A stretch of DNA of 64,000 nucleotides from Streptomyces sp. NBC_01723 (GCF_036246005.1 NZ_CP109171.1:496001-560000), one strand, 5' to 3'; positions 1-8,952 are shown, counted from the stretch's first letter. Numbers and translations are program-made. The notes: a model not told the origin generated them from the sequence alone.

Positions 1-97
1 TGAACTCGCTGGTGCCGAGCGCGAAGACGGAGAGGCCGAGGATGTAGACGGCGAGCGGCATGCGGGCGGCCGCGGTCCGTGCGGAAGATACGGGCAT
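1..97 (-). CDS. MFS transporter, N-terminal fragment (runs off the window)
   Basis: Only the first 32 residues lie in the window. After a short basic leader the protein reads MPLAVYILGLSVFALGTSEF, the opening of the first transmembrane helix of the DHA1 drug/arabinose-efflux branch of the major facilitator superfamily. The ATG at 97 is the first in-frame start; a second ATG at 61 would begin exactly at the MPLAVYILG motif and is the likelier start by family comparison. Substrate cannot be inferred from so little sequence. Confidence 0.72.
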   Translation of the reverse strand, partial: MPVSSARTAAARMPLAVYILGLSVFALGTSEF

Positions 98-163
98 GAC
101 AGGTGCCAACGAAGCGGTGGATCATGTCATTCCCGCACGGGCGGCCGTCTCAGCATGCGGCGG

Positions 164-2467
164 TCAGGTCCCCGTGGGCGCCGCCCGTTCCAGTCTGACG
201 AGGACGGCCTTGGAGGTGGGCTGGTTGCTGATGTCGGCCACGCTGTCCAGTGGGACGAGGACCTGGGTCTCCGGGTAGTACGCGGCGGCGGAGCCGCGTG
301 CCGTCGGGTACGGGACCACCTCGAACCCCTCGGCGCGGCGCTCGGCGTCGTCGTGCCAGACGCTCACCAGGTCGACCCGGTCCTTCTCGGCCAGACCGAG
401 GGCGGTCAGGTCCGCCGGGTTGACGAGCACCACGCGGCGGCTGCCGTGAATGCCCCGGTAGCGGTCGTTGGGCGTGTAGGGGACGGTGTTCCACTGGTCG
501 TGGGAGCGCAGGGTCTGCAGCAGCAGGTGGCCCTCGGGGACGTACGGCATCTGGCAGGCGTTGACGGTGAAGCGTGCCTTGCCGGTGCCGGTACGGAACA
601 CGCCCTCGTTGACCGGGTTCGGCAGCCTGATGCCGCCGGGGCGCGCCACGCGCCGGTTGAAGTCGTGCAGGCCCGGCACGATCCGGGAGATCCGGTCGCG
701 GACGGCGCCGTAGTCGGCCTCGAACTCCTCCCACGGCAGGCCGGCGCGGCCGTCCTCGAGGGTGCGGCGGGCGAGCCGGCACAGGATGGCGACCTCGCTG
801 AGCAGCAGCGGGGACGCGGGCTTCAGCCGTCCCCGGGAGGTGTGCACCTCGCTCATCGAGTTCTCCACGGTGACGAACTGCTCGCCGCCGGCCTGGTGGT
901 CGCGTTCGGTGCGGCCGAGGGTCGGCAGGATGAGCGCGGTGTCGCCGCAGACCGCGTGGGACCGGTTGAGCTTGGTGGAGATGTGGGCGGTCAGGCGGCA
1001 GCGCCGCATCGCGTCCTCGGTGACCGCGCTGTCCGGGGCGGCGCGGACGAAGTTGCCGGCGACGCCCAGGAAGACCTTGACGCGGCCCTCGCGCATCGCC
1101 CTGATGGTGTTCACCGAGTCCAGGCCGTGGGCGCGCGGCGGATCGAAGCCGAACTCGTCGCGCAGGGCGTCGAGGAAGGAGTCGGGCATCTGCTCCCAGA
1201 TGCCCATGGTGCGGTCGCCCTGGACGTTGCTGTGACCGCGCACCGGGCAGGCGCCGGCTCCGGCCCGGCCGAGGTTGCCGCGCAGCAGCAGGAAATTGAC
1301 GATCTCCCGGATGGTGGGAACGCCGTGCTTGTGCTGGGTGACGCCCATCGCCCAGCAGACGACGACCCGTTCGCTGCGCAGGACGTCGTCGCGGACGTCC
1401 TCGATCTCGCCGCGGGTCAGCCCGGTCGCGGTGAGCACGTCCGCCCAGGAGACGCCGCGCGCGTGCTCGGCGAACTCCTCGAAGCCGCTGGTGCTGTCGC
1501 GGATGAAGTCGTGGTCGAGGACTTCGCCCGGGCGGGCGTCCTCGGCCTCCAGGAGCAGCCGGTTCAGCGCCTGGAAGAGGGCCAGGTCGCCGCCGGCGCG
1601 GATGTGGAGGAAGCGGTCGGCGATCTGTACGCCGCGTCCGATCACGCCGCTGGCCTTCTGCGGGTTCTTGAACCGCATCAGTCCGGCCTCGGGCAGCGGG
1701 TTCACGGCGACGACGCGGGCGCCGTTGCGCTTCGCCTCCTCCAGCGCGGACAACTGCCGTGGGTGGTTGGTTCCGGGGTTCTGCCCCACCAGGAAGATCA
1801 GATCGGCGTGGTGGAGGTCCTGGAGGCTGACCGTGCCCTTGCCGGTGCCGAGGGTCTCGTGCAGGGCGAAGCCGCTGGACTCGTGGCACATGTTGGAGCA
1901 GTCGGGCAGGTTGTTGGTGCCGAAGGCGCGGGCGAACAGCTGGAGGACGAAGGCGGCTTCGTTGCTGACCCGGCCCGAGGTGTAGAAGACCGCCTCGTCG
2001 GGGGTGCCGAGCGTCTTCAGCTCGTCGGCCAGCAGGCCGAGGGCGTCGAACCAGCTGATGGGCTCGTAGTGGTCGGAGCCGGGCCGCTTGACCATCGGCG
2101 CGGTGAGCCGTCCCTGCTGGTTCAGCCACAGGTCGGAGCGGTCGGCCAGGTCGGAGACCGGGTGCGCGCGGAAGAACTCGGCGGTGATCCGCCGGGTCGT
2201 CGCCTCGTCGTTGATGTGCTTGGCGCCGTTCTCGCAGTACTCGTTGCGGTGCCGGTGGCCCGGGGCGGGATCCGCCCAGGCGCAGCCCGGACAGTCGATG
2301 CCGCCGACCTGGTTCATCGTCAGCAGGTCCACCGCGGTCTCCTGCGGGCCGGCCTGCTCCAGGGAGTACTCCAGCGCGTGCACCACGGCGGGGACACCCG
2401 CGGCCCACGTCTTGGGGGGCGTGACCTTCAAGTCGTCCCTGGGGTCTTCCCTGGGGGGCTTCTTCAT
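164..2467 (-). CDS. FdhF/YdeP family molybdopterin oxidoreductase
   Basis: 767-residue predicted cytoplasmic molybdopterin enzyme of the YdeP branch of formate-dehydrogenase-like proteins. An N-terminal Cys cluster (DCPGC, then EYCENGAKH about 20 residues later) is the iron-sulfur region typical of YdeP. It is followed by the molybdopterin segments (VGQNPGTNHPRQL, DCSNMCHESSG, PVRGHSNVQGDRT) and a C-terminal dinucleotide-binding fold. The ATG at 2467 is chosen because the family N-terminus starts there and AGGCGATCC lies just before it; an in-frame extension to 2758 is low-complexity and overlaps the SRPBCC gene. It is last in the Clp-SRPBCC-oxidoreductase unit, 46 bp after the SRPBCC stop. 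In E. coli YdeP is tied to acid stress; the substrate here is unknown. Confidence 0.9.
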   Translation of the reverse strand: MKKPPREDPRDDLKVTPPKTWAAGVPAVVHALEYSLEQAGPQETAVDLLTMNQVGGIDCPGCAWADPAPGHRHRNEYCENGAKHINDEATTRRITAEFFRAHPVSDLADRSDLWLNQQGRLTAPMVKRPGSDHYEPISWFDALGLLADELKTLGTPDEAVFYTSGRVSNEAAFVLQLFARAFGTNNLPDCSNMCHESSGFALHETLGTGKGTVSLQDLHHADLIFLVGQNPGTNHPRQLSALEEAKRNGARVVAVNPLPEAGLMRFKNPQKASGVIGRGVQIADRFLHIRAGGDLALFQALNRLLLEAEDARPGEVLDHDFIRDSTSGFEEFAEHARGVSWADVLTATGLTRGEIEDVRDDVLRSERVVVCWAMGVTQHKHGVPTIREIVNFLLLRGNLGRAGAGACPVRGHSNVQGDRTMGIWEQMPDSFLDALRDEFGFDPPRAHGLDSVNTIRAMREGRVKVFLGVAGNFVRAAPDSAVTEDAMRRCRLTAHISTKLNRSHAVCGDTALILPTLGRTERDHQAGGEQFVTVENSMSEVHTSRGRLKPASPLLLSEVAILCRLARRTLEDGRAGLPWEEFEADYGAVRDRISRIVPGLHDFNRRVARPGGIRLPNPVNEGVFRTGTGKARFTVNACQMPYVPEGHLLLQTLRSHDQWNTVPYTPNDRYRGIHGSRRVVLVNPADLTALGLAEKDRVDLVSVWHDDAERRAEGFEVVPYPTARGSAAAYYPETQVLVPLDSVADISNQPTSKAVLVRLERAAPTGT

Positions 2468-2513
2468 CCGAGGATCGCCTCTCGTTCCCTGTTCGTCCTG
2501 TGCCCTACGGCAT

Positions 2514-3032
2514 TCAGCCCACCGGCCAGCCCGCGACCCGGCTCCTCGGCGGTTCCGGCTCCTGCGGCCGGACCTGGCCGCCCCGGATGGTTCCCCGCCA
2601 GCCCCCGCCTGCCTGTCCGTGGCCCTCGATGAACGTCCCGAAGTTCGCCAGCTCCCGGCGCACCACCCGGCGCGTCGCCCCGGGCACGGCGGCGAGCAGG
2701 CCGAGGGGGCCGCGCGGCTCGACCCACAGGCGCACCGTGATGGCCGTACGCCCGTCACCGGCGGCCCGGAACCGCACCTCGCCCCGGTGGCGGGGCCGGC
2801 GGCCGAGGCCGCGCCAGACGAGGTGCGAGTCGGGCACCTGCTCGACGATCTCGATGGCGAACTCGCGGCGCACCGGCCCGCGGCCGACCACCCACAGGGT
2901 CAGGGCGGGCCTGACCTGCTCGACCCGGAGCACGGTGGCGGTGAACCTCGGGAAGCTCTTGAACTGGGTCCACTGGTCGTAGGCGGCCCGCACCGGTACC
3001 GCCACCTCGATCGTCTCCTCGACGGCGGTCAT
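2514..3032 (-). CDS. SRPBCC (START-like) family protein
   Basis: 172-residue protein of the polyketide-cyclase/START-like SRPBCC fold. It opens with the family signature 'ETIEVAVPVRAAYDQWTQFKSFPRF' (first strand and helix, residues 5-29), followed by alternating strands that form the helix-grip hydrophobic pocket. The ATG at 3032 overlaps the stop of the upstream Clp gene (ATGA), so the two are very likely translationally coupled. The C-terminal ~30 residues are Pro/Gly/Arg-rich and probably disordered. No ligand can be assigned; linkage to a Clp ATPase suggests a role in stress or protein quality control (inference). Confidence 0.85.
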   Translation of the reverse strand: MTAVEETIEVAVPVRAAYDQWTQFKSFPRFTATVLRVEQVRPALTLWVVGRGPVRREFAIEIVEQVPDSHLVWRGLGRRPRHRGEVRFRAAGDGRTAITVRLWVEPRGPLGLLAAVPGATRRVVRRELANFGTFIEGHGQAGGGWRGTIRGGQVRPQEPEPPRSRVAGWPVG

Positions 3033-5545
3033 GCCTCGTCCGCCTTCCCGGCCCCGGCGGCGTCGCCCTTGGTGACCGTGCAGTGGAGGGAGTCCTGGAC
3101 CACGTCGGCGACGATGGTGTCGCCGGGATCGGCCTCGCCGCCCAGCAGCAGGTCGGCGATGCGGTTGTCGAGTTCGGCCTGGATGGTGCGGCGCAGCGGG
3201 CGGGCGCCGAACTCCGGCTGGTGGCCGTGGGCGATCAGCAGCTTCTTGGCGGCCTCCGTGACCTTCAGGGTCATGCCCTGCGCGTGCACCCGCCGCTCGC
3301 TCTGGGCGAGCAGGTGGTCGACGATCCGGGAGAGATCCTGCTCGGTGAGGCCGTGGAAGACGATGATGTCGTCGATGCGGTTGAGGAACTCCGGCAGGAA
3401 CCTGGTCCGCAGCTCCTCCATCAGCTCGTCCTTGAGGTCGGAGACGTCGCCCTTGTGGTCGAGGATGCGGTGGGCGCCGATGTTGGAGGTCATGATGACG
3501 ACGCAGTGCCGGAAGTCGACGGTGCGGCCCTGGGCGTCGGTGAGGCGCCCGTCGTCGAGGATCTGGAGCAGCGTGTTGAAGACGTCGGGATGGGCCTTCT
3601 CCACCTCGTCGAACAGGACCACGCTGTAGGGCTGCCGGCGGACCTTCTCGGTGAGCTGGCCCGCCTCCTCGTAGCCGACGTATCCCGGGGGCGCGCCGAC
3701 GAGGCGGGCGACGGTGTGCTTCTCCTGGAACTCGCTCATGTCGAAGCGGACCATGCGGCTCTCCTCGCCGAACAGCAGCTCGGCGAGGGTCTTGGCCAGC
3801 TCCGTCTTGCCCACGCCGGTGGGACCGAGGAAGAGGAAGGAGCCCACGGGGCGGTTCGGGTCGCCCATGCCGGCCCGGTTGCGGCGCACGGCCCGGGAGA
3901 CGGCGCCGACGGCCTCGTCCTGACCGACGATGCGGGCGTGCATCTCCTCCTCCAGCCTGAGCAGCCGCTCCTTCTCGCCGGCCGTCAGCTGGGAGACGGG
4001 GATGCCGGTGCGCCGGGAGATCACGTCCGCGATGTCGTCGGCGGTGACCGAGACGACGCCCTCGCGCCGCTCCTCGATGCCGGCGAGTTCGCCCTCCGCC
4101 TCGGCGATCTGGCGCTTGAGGGCGCCCGCCCGGTCGTAGTCCTCGGCGGCGACGGCCTGCTCCTGTTCGCGGCGCAGCTCGGCGATGCGGTCCTCGCGGC
4201 CGACGACCTCCGTGGAGCGGGCGGCGCTGCGCAGCCGCACCCGGGCGCCCGCCTGGTCCATGACGTCGATGGCCTTGTCGGGCAGGAAGCGGTCGCTGAC
4301 GTAGCGGTCGGAGAGTTCCGCCGCGGCCGCCAGGGCGCCGTCGGCGAAGCGGACCTGGTGGTGCGCCTCGTACGCGTCCCGCAGACCTTCCAGGATCTGC
4401 ACCGTCTCCTCGACGCTGGGCTCCGGCACCATCACGGGCTGGAAGCGCCGTTCGAGGGCCGCGTCCTTCTCGACGTACTTGCGGTACTCGTCGATGGTGG
4501 TCGCGCCCACCACGTGCAGCTCGCCGCGCGCGAGGGCGGGCTTGAGCATGTTGCCGGCGTCCATCGAGCCCTCGCCGGTCGCGCCGGCCCCGACCACGGT
4601 GTGGAGTTCGTCGATGAACAGGATGATCTCGCCGCGGGCCTGCTGGACGTCCTCGATGACCTTCTTCAGCCGCTCCTCGAACTGTCCGCGGTACTGGGCG
4701 CCCGCCACCATGGCGGACAGGTCGAGCGCGACGACCCGCTTGTCCTTGAGGGTGTCCGGGACCTCCCCGGCGACGATGCGCTGGGCGAGGCCCTCGACGA
4801 TCGCGGTCTTGCCGACGCCCGGTTCGCCGATCAGCACGGGGTTGTTCTTGGAGCGGCGGGACAGGATCTCGACGGTCTCCTCGATCTCCTCGGCCCGTCC
4901 GACGACCGGGTCGAGCTTCCCGGCCTTCGCCTCCTCCGTCAGGTCCCGCCCGAACTCGTCGAGCGTCGTGGCCGGCTGCCGGGTGCCGTTCTCACCGGGG
5001 GCGGCCTCCGCGCGGCCGGCCTGCTCCGTCAGCCCCGCCAGCTTCGTGACGTCCTGGCCCTCCGCGCTCAGCAGCCGGGCCGCGCCGCTGTCGCCGCCGT
5101 CGAGCAGCGCGCCGAGGATGTGCTCCGGGCCGATGTAGGAGACGCCGGCCGCCTGGGAGCGGGCGTAGGCGGTGGCGAGGGTGCGTTTGGCGGCCGGGGT
5201 GAGGCCCGGTTCCGCGGACGGCTCGACCGCCTCACGGGGCAGCACCTCGGCGATCTGGGACCCGAGGGCGTCGGGGTCGGCGCCGGCCCGGGCGAGCAGG
5301 CCGCGGGCGGGCTCGACCTGCGTGGCCGCCCACAGCAGGTGCTCGGTGTCCAGGTCGGACGTCCCGTCCTCCAGGGCCCGCCGTCCGGCCAGGTTGAGCA
5401 GTTCCCGTGAGGACTCGGTCAGCAGCCGGCCGATCGGCACGCGCTGGACCGCCGGTGGCGACGAGGCTGGGGACATACCGAAGAAGCGGTTCAGCAGTTC
5501 ACTGAACGGATCGGACGAGCCGAAACCGAACGACGACATCGACAT
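3029..5545 (-). CDS. Clp-type AAA+ ATPase (ClpC/ClpB hybrid features)
   Basis: 838-residue Hsp100 unfoldase/disaggregase subunit. Order of parts: a Phe/Gly/Ser-rich leader (1-30), two Clp N repeats (about 38-170), first AAA+ module with Walker A GEPGVGKT (240-247) and Walker B IILFIDE (about 307), a short middle segment with a UVR-like motif ([19 protein letters not shown], about 470), and a second AAA+ module with GPTGVGKT (574-581), Walker B VVLFDE and PEFLNRIDD. The UVR motif is a ClpC trait. The region after [12 protein letters not shown], where ClpC and ClpA carry the (L/V/I)GF loop that docks ClpP, reads [18 protein letters not shown] and has no such tripeptide. It may therefore work without ClpP. 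First gene of a three-gene unit; stop overlaps the next start. Confidence 0.92.
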   Translation of the reverse strand: MSMSSFGFGSSDPFSELLNRFFGMSPASSPPAVQRVPIGRLLTESSRELLNLAGRRALEDGTSDLDTEHLLWAATQVEPARGLLARAGADPDALGSQIAEVLPREAVEPSAEPGLTPAAKRTLATAYARSQAAGVSYIGPEHILGALLDGGDSGAARLLSAEGQDVTKLAGLTEQAGRAEAAPGENGTRQPATTLDEFGRDLTEEAKAGKLDPVVGRAEEIEETVEILSRRSKNNPVLIGEPGVGKTAIVEGLAQRIVAGEVPDTLKDKRVVALDLSAMVAGAQYRGQFEERLKKVIEDVQQARGEIILFIDELHTVVGAGATGEGSMDAGNMLKPALARGELHVVGATTIDEYRKYVEKDAALERRFQPVMVPEPSVEETVQILEGLRDAYEAHHQVRFADGALAAAAELSDRYVSDRFLPDKAIDVMDQAGARVRLRSAARSTEVVGREDRIAELRREQEQAVAAEDYDRAGALKRQIAEAEGELAGIEERREGVVSVTADDIADVISRRTGIPVSQLTAGEKERLLRLEEEMHARIVGQDEAVGAVSRAVRRNRAGMGDPNRPVGSFLFLGPTGVGKTELAKTLAELLFGEESRMVRFDMSEFQEKHTVARLVGAPPGYVGYEEAGQLTEKVRRQPYSVVLFDEVEKAHPDVFNTLLQILDDGRLTDAQGRTVDFRHCVVIMTSNIGAHRILDHKGDVSDLKDELMEELRTRFLPEFLNRIDDIIVFHGLTEQDLSRIVDHLLAQSERRVHAQGMTLKVTEAAKKLLIAHGHQPEFGARPLRRTIQAELDNRIADLLLGGEADPGDTIVADVVQDSLHCTVTKGDAAGAGKADEA

Positions 5546-5581
5546 GACAGCTCCCGGGGCGGTGGCGCGACCACTCCACCG

Positions 5582-5608
5582 AAACCCGATGCCGGTGGCT
5601 CCGCAAAC
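5582..5608 (-). promoter_or_regulatory. Possible sigma-B-type stress promoter of the Clp unit
   Basis: On the minus strand GTTT is followed after 17 bp by GGGTTT, about 35 bp before the Clp ATG. Streptomyces sigma-B-like promoters have the form GNNT, 14-16 bp, GGGTA(C/T), so the match is imperfect in spacing and in the last bases. No CIRCE or HAIR heat-shock operator is visible. Weak evidence. Confidence 0.3.
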
Positions 5609-5674
5609 GGAGCGGCGGCGCCGGAGGGGCTGCCCGCTCGGTGGCCGACCTATTCGCGCAGGCCGGGCGCGCGG

Positions 5675-6325
5675 TCATCCACGCCGGTCGCGCGGAGCCG
5701 CCGCCTCCAGGTCCTCGATGGTGCCGGACATGATCGTCCGGACGTGCTCGGTGATGAGTGAGGCGGGCCAGTCCCACCAGGCCACCGCGAGCAGCCGGGC
5801 CACGTCCTCGTCGCTGAAGCGGGTGCGCACCAGCCGGGCCGGGTTGCCGCCGACGATGCCGTAGTCGGGCACGTCCCGGGTGACCACGGAGCCCGCGCCG
5901 ACGATCGCGCCGTGGCCGATGCGGACCCCGGGCATGACGGTGGCACCGTGGCCGAACCAGACGTCGTTGCCGACGACGGTGTCCCCCCGGCCGGGCAGGC
6001 CGGTGAGCAGGTCGAAGTGCTCGGACCAGGAGCCGCCCATGCTGGGGAAGGGGAAGGTCGAGGGGCCGTCCATCCGGTGGTTGGCGCCGTTCATGAGGAA
6101 CCGGGTGCCGGTGCCCAGCGCGCAGAACCGGCCGATCACGAGCTTCTCCGGGCCGTAGTGATAGAGCACGTTGCGGGTCTCGAAGGCCGTCGCGTCGTCG
6201 GGGTCGTCGTAGTAGGAGTACTCCCCCACCTCGATGAGCGGGGACTTCACCAGCGGTCTGAGGAGCACCACCCGCGGGTGCTCGGGCATCGGGTGGAGCA
6301 CCGTCGGGTCTGCGGGCACGGGCAT
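5675..6325 (-). CDS. Vat/CatB-like hexapeptide-repeat O-acetyltransferase
   Basis: 216-residue left-handed beta-helix acyltransferase of the xenobiotic (streptogramin/chloramphenicol) group. The family hallmarks are GEYSYYDDPD near residue 40, FCALGTGTRFLMNGANHRMDG (a catalytic His is expected in NHRMDG), WFGHGATVMPGVRIGHGAIVGAGSVV hexapeptide repeats, and GGNPARLVRTRF. The ATG at 6325 is preceded by GAGGAA at a good distance; an in-frame extension to 6559 crosses the divergent promoter and is rejected. It acetylates a hydroxyl group using acetyl-CoA; whether the target is an antibiotic or a sugar is not visible. It is divergent from the MFS gene at 6462. Confidence 0.88.
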   Translation of the reverse strand: MPVPADPTVLHPMPEHPRVVLLRPLVKSPLIEVGEYSYYDDPDDATAFETRNVLYHYGPEKLVIGRFCALGTGTRFLMNGANHRMDGPSTFPFPSMGGSWSEHFDLLTGLPGRGDTVVGNDVWFGHGATVMPGVRIGHGAIVGAGSVVTRDVPDYGIVGGNPARLVRTRFSDEDVARLLAVAWWDWPASLITEHVRTIMSGTIEDLEAAAPRDRRG

Positions 6326-6423
6326 GGCGGTGGGTTCCTCACGGTCGGGGCGGCACGGATCGGTCCCATGATCGCCGCGACGGCGTCGGCACGACATCGG
6401 TTTTCGGCAGGGACCGAGAGCGG

Positions 6424-6455
6424 AGTGTACGTTCGTACGCTTGCGCCTGTAGGCT
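6424..6455 (+). promoter_or_regulatory. Operator-like pseudo-palindrome plus -10 box of the MFS gene
   Basis: AGTGTACGTTCGTACGCT (6424-6441) pairs with itself in 7 of 9 positions. Eight bp later TAGGCT (6450-6455) matches the actinobacterial TAnnnT -10. Six bp separate it from the ATG at 6462, so the mRNA is predicted to be leaderless. The -35 would fall inside the palindrome, ideal for repression. The identical 18-mer recurs at 7715-7732. Confidence 0.7.
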
Positions 6456-6461
6456 CCGCGC

Positions 6462-7670
6462 ATGACTGTCGACGTACTGCGCCGGGCCGCGCCGGCCGAC
6501 CGGCGGGCCCGGGTGGCCGTCGCCGTGCTCTTCTTCACCAACGGGGCGCTGTTCGCCAACCTGTTGCCGCGTTATCCGCAGATCAAGGCGGACCTCGGGA
6601 TCGGCAACGCCGCCTACGGGCTGGCCGTGGCCGCGTTCCCGGCGGGCGCGATCGCGGCCGGACTCGCGGCCGGGATACTCGTCCGCCGGTTCGGCTCGGC
6701 GCGGGTGGCGGTCGGCGGCACGCTGCTGACCGGCGTGGGGATCCTGGCCGCCGGACTGGCGGATTCCGTCGTGGTGTTCGCCGGGGCGCTGTTTCTGGCG
6801 GGCGCGATGGACGCGTTCACCGACGTCGCGCAGAACGCGCACGGACTGCGGGTACAGCGGCGCTACGGACGCTCCATCATCAACTCCTTCCACGCCATCT
6901 GGTCCATCGGCGCCGTCACCGGCGGCTCCATGGCCGCCGGCGCGATCGCGCTCGGCGTGCCCCGGGGCCAGCATCTGCTCTTCTCCGGCGTGGTGTTCGC
7001 GGTGGCGGCCTGTGTGGCGCTGCGGTTCTGCCTGCCGGGCCCGGAGACCGAGGCGGCCGAGGAGGAGGGCGGCGGGGAGGACGCGCAGCGGACGGCGGCG
7101 GCCCCGGCCACGGGCGCGCGGATCCGCTACGTGCTGGCGGCGCTCGTCCTCATCGCCACGGCCGGCACCCTGGTCGAGGACGCGGGCAGTTCGTGGGCCA
7201 CCCTCTACCTGTCCGACTCGCTGCACGCGTCGGTGGCGCTGGCCGCCTCCGGCTATGTCGCCCTGGTCGGGGCGCAGTTCGTCGGCCGGCTCATCGGGGA
7301 CCGGCTCGTGGACCGGTTCGGCCAGCGCGCCGTGGCCCGCTCCGGCGCGCTGATCGCCGCGGTCGGCATGGGTCTGGCGCTGGCCGTGCCCACGGTGCCC
7401 GGGACGGTGCTCGGGTTCGCCGCGGCCGGTTTCGGGGTGGCGACCCTGGTCCCGGCGGCGATGCACGAGGCCGACGAACTGCCGGGCCTGAAGCCCGGTT
7501 CGGGGCTGACGATCGTCTCCTGGCTGATGCGCCTGGGCTTCCTGCTCTCCCCGCCGGTCGTGGGCCTGGTCGCCGACGCGACGAGTCTGCGGGTGGGGCT
7601 GCTGGTCGTGCCGCTCGCCGGTCTCCTGGTGCTGCTGCTCGCCGGAGTGCTCCAGCCCCGGCGCCGCTGA
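6462..7670 (+). CDS. MFS transporter (YbjJ/fucose-permease-like)
   Basis: 402-residue membrane protein with about 12 hydrophobic helices, of the YbjJ-like branch of the major facilitator superfamily. N-terminal half contains AAVAAFPAG-type and FTNGALFANLLPRYPQIKADLGI signatures seen in this branch; the central cytoplasmic loop (about residues 200-225) is acidic (ETEAAEEEGGGED). There is no ribosome binding site because the -10 box is only 6 bp from the ATG. The gene shares its operator with the acetyltransferase-tetR unit that follows on the same strand, which suggests export or import of the compound that is acetylated or that induces the TetR regulator (inference). Confidence 0.87.
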   Translation: MTVDVLRRAAPADRRARVAVAVLFFTNGALFANLLPRYPQIKADLGIGNAAYGLAVAAFPAGAIAAGLAAGILVRRFGSARVAVGGTLLTGVGILAAGLADSVVVFAGALFLAGAMDAFTDVAQNAHGLRVQRRYGRSIINSFHAIWSIGAVTGGSMAAGAIALGVPRGQHLLFSGVVFAVAACVALRFCLPGPETEAAEEEGGGEDAQRTAAAPATGARIRYVLAALVLIATAGTLVEDAGSSWATLYLSDSLHASVALAASGYVALVGAQFVGRLIGDRLVDRFGQRAVARSGALIAAVGMGLALAVPTVPGTVLGFAAAGFGVATLVPAAMHEADELPGLKPGSGLTIVSWLMRLGFLLSPPVVGLVADATSLRVGLLVVPLAGLLVLLLAGVLQPRRR

Positions 7671-7714
7671 GCGGCGCCGCCGTACGGGTCGGTCTCGGGT
7701 GCCGTAGGCGCGGG

Positions 7715-7745
7715 AGTGTACGTTCGTACGCTTCAGGGGTACGAT
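7715..7745 (+). promoter_or_regulatory. Second copy of the operator plus -10 box of the acetyltransferase-tetR unit
   Basis: AGTGTACGTTCGTACGCT at 7715-7732 is identical to 6424-6441. TACGAT (7740-7745) is the -10, 7 bp after the operator and 7 bp before the ATG at 7753, again predicting a leaderless transcript. Identical operator and near-identical geometry mark a small co-regulated set; the neighbouring TetR protein is the natural candidate to bind it. Confidence 0.7.
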
Positions 7746-7752
7746 CGGGCGC

Positions 7753-8334
7753 ATGCCGACGGACCACTTCGCGGGCGACTCCCGCACGAACCTCGAACGC
7801 ATGCAGGCGGGCGACCTCTACATCGCCGACGACCCGGAGATCGCCCGCAGGCAGCAGGAAGCCGTACGGCTGGCCGCCCGCTACCAGGCGGCGTACGCGC
7901 AGGACGCCACGGCCGCGCGGCCGGTCCTCGCCGAGCTGCTCGGCTCGCTGGGCGCCGAGGCGCACGTACGGCCCCCGCTGTACGTCGACTTCGGCAGCAA
8001 CATCACGATCGGCGCGCGCACCTTCGTCAACTACCACCTCACCGCGCTGGACGTCGCGGCGATCACCATCGGGGAGGACTGCCAGATCGGCCCGAACGTG
8101 CAGTTGCTGACCCCGACCCACCCGCTGGAGCCGGGCCCCCGGCGGGACAAGCTGGAGGCGGCGCTGCCCATCACCATCGGCGACAACGTCTGGCTGGGCG
8201 GGGGTGCCATCGTGCTGCCCGGCGTGACCATCGGGGACAACTCCGTCATCGGCGCGGGCGCGGTCGTCACCAAGGACGTGCCCGCGAACGTCGTCGCCGT
8301 CGGCAACCCTGCCCGGCCGGTGCGGAACGTGTAA
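7753..8334 (+). CDS. Sugar O-acetyltransferase (Maa/LacA/NodL family)
   Basis: 193-residue hexapeptide acyltransferase. The N-terminal maltose-acetyltransferase cap is clear (MQAGDLYIADDPEIARRQQEAVRLAARYQAAY, residues 17-48, cited in part), followed by PLYVDFGSNITIGARTFVNYH, the loop carrying the catalytic His (LLTPTHPLEPGPR), and the coil repeats WLGGGAIVLPGVTIGDNSVIGAGAVV. It transfers acetyl from acetyl-CoA to a sugar or glycoside hydroxyl in the cytoplasm. Leaderless start. The tetR gene begins 10 bp after its stop, so the two form one transcript. In the lac system this kind of enzyme is viewed as detoxifying non-metabolised sugars for export, which fits the co-regulated MFS gene. Confidence 0.92.
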   Translation: MPTDHFAGDSRTNLERMQAGDLYIADDPEIARRQQEAVRLAARYQAAYAQDATAARPVLAELLGSLGAEAHVRPPLYVDFGSNITIGARTFVNYHLTALDVAAITIGEDCQIGPNVQLLTPTHPLEPGPRRDKLEAALPITIGDNVWLGGGAIVLPGVTIGDNSVIGAGAVVTKDVPANVVAVGNPARPVRNV

Positions 8335-8344
8335 GCCTGCTCCC

Positions 8345-8902
8345 ATGGCAACCGGACACACGGACCCGCAGCGCCGCGAGCGCATCATCGCCGCCACCCT
8401 CGACCTGATCGCCGAGGAAGGCATCGCACGCGTCTCCCACCGGAAGATCGCGACGCGCGCGGGGGTCCCCCTGGGCTCGATGACCTACCACTTCAGCGGC
8501 ATCGAGGAGCTGCTGCGGGAGGCGTTCGGCCGTTTCACGGACCACATCGTCGCCGTCTTCGACGCGTATCTCGGCGTCGCGGCCGACCGCGACGAGGCCC
8601 GCGCGGCGGTGGCCGACCTGGTGCACGAGCTGTCGGAGGGCAGCCAGCGGGACCTGATCCTCACCCAGGAGCTGTACACGCTCGCCGCGCGGCAGCCCGC
8701 CTACCGCGAGCTGACCCACGAGTGGATGCGGCGCAGCCGGGTGCACCTGGAGAAGCACTTCGACCCGGACACGGCCCGCCAGCTCGACGCGCTGATCGAG
8801 GGCCTGACACTGCACCGCGCCCTGGCCCGCGAGCCGCACGGCCGCGACCTCACCCTGGAGGCCGTCGCCCGCGTCACCACCACGGACCGGCGCACCCCGT
8901 AG
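8345..8902 (+). CDS. TetR/AcrR family transcriptional regulator
   Basis: 185-residue one-component repressor. The helix-turn-helix spans about residues 10-58 (RERIIAATLDLIAEEG ... RKIATRAGVPLGSMTYHF), and the C-terminal helical ligand domain is of ordinary length. No Shine-Dalgarno is seen; the start is 10 bp after the acetyltransferase stop and is probably coupled. Likely target: the two identical 18-bp pseudo-palindromes at 6424 and 7715, which would make the acetyltransferase-tetR unit autoregulated and the MFS gene co-regulated. Ligand unknown; a sugar or glycoside is a reasonable guess. Confidence 0.9.
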   Translation: MATGHTDPQRRERIIAATLDLIAEEGIARVSHRKIATRAGVPLGSMTYHFSGIEELLREAFGRFTDHIVAVFDAYLGVAADRDEARAAVADLVHELSEGSQRDLILTQELYTLAARQPAYRELTHEWMRRSRVHLEKHFDPDTARQLDALIEGLTLHRALAREPHGRDLTLEAVARVTTTDRRTP

Positions 8903-8904
8903 CC

Positions 8905-8943
8905 GCCCGTGCGGCACGGGCCTGACCCCTGTGCCGCACGGGC
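8905..8943. terminator. Bidirectional hairpin between convergent tetR and YeeE genes
   Basis: GCCCGTGCGGCAC (8905-8917) pairs perfectly with GTGCCGCACGGGC (8931-8943): 13-bp stem, 13-nt loop. It lies exactly between two convergent stop codons (8902 and 8953), a typical place for a shared Streptomyces terminator that lacks a U tract. Confidence 0.75.
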
Positions 8944-8952
8944 CATTCCCGT

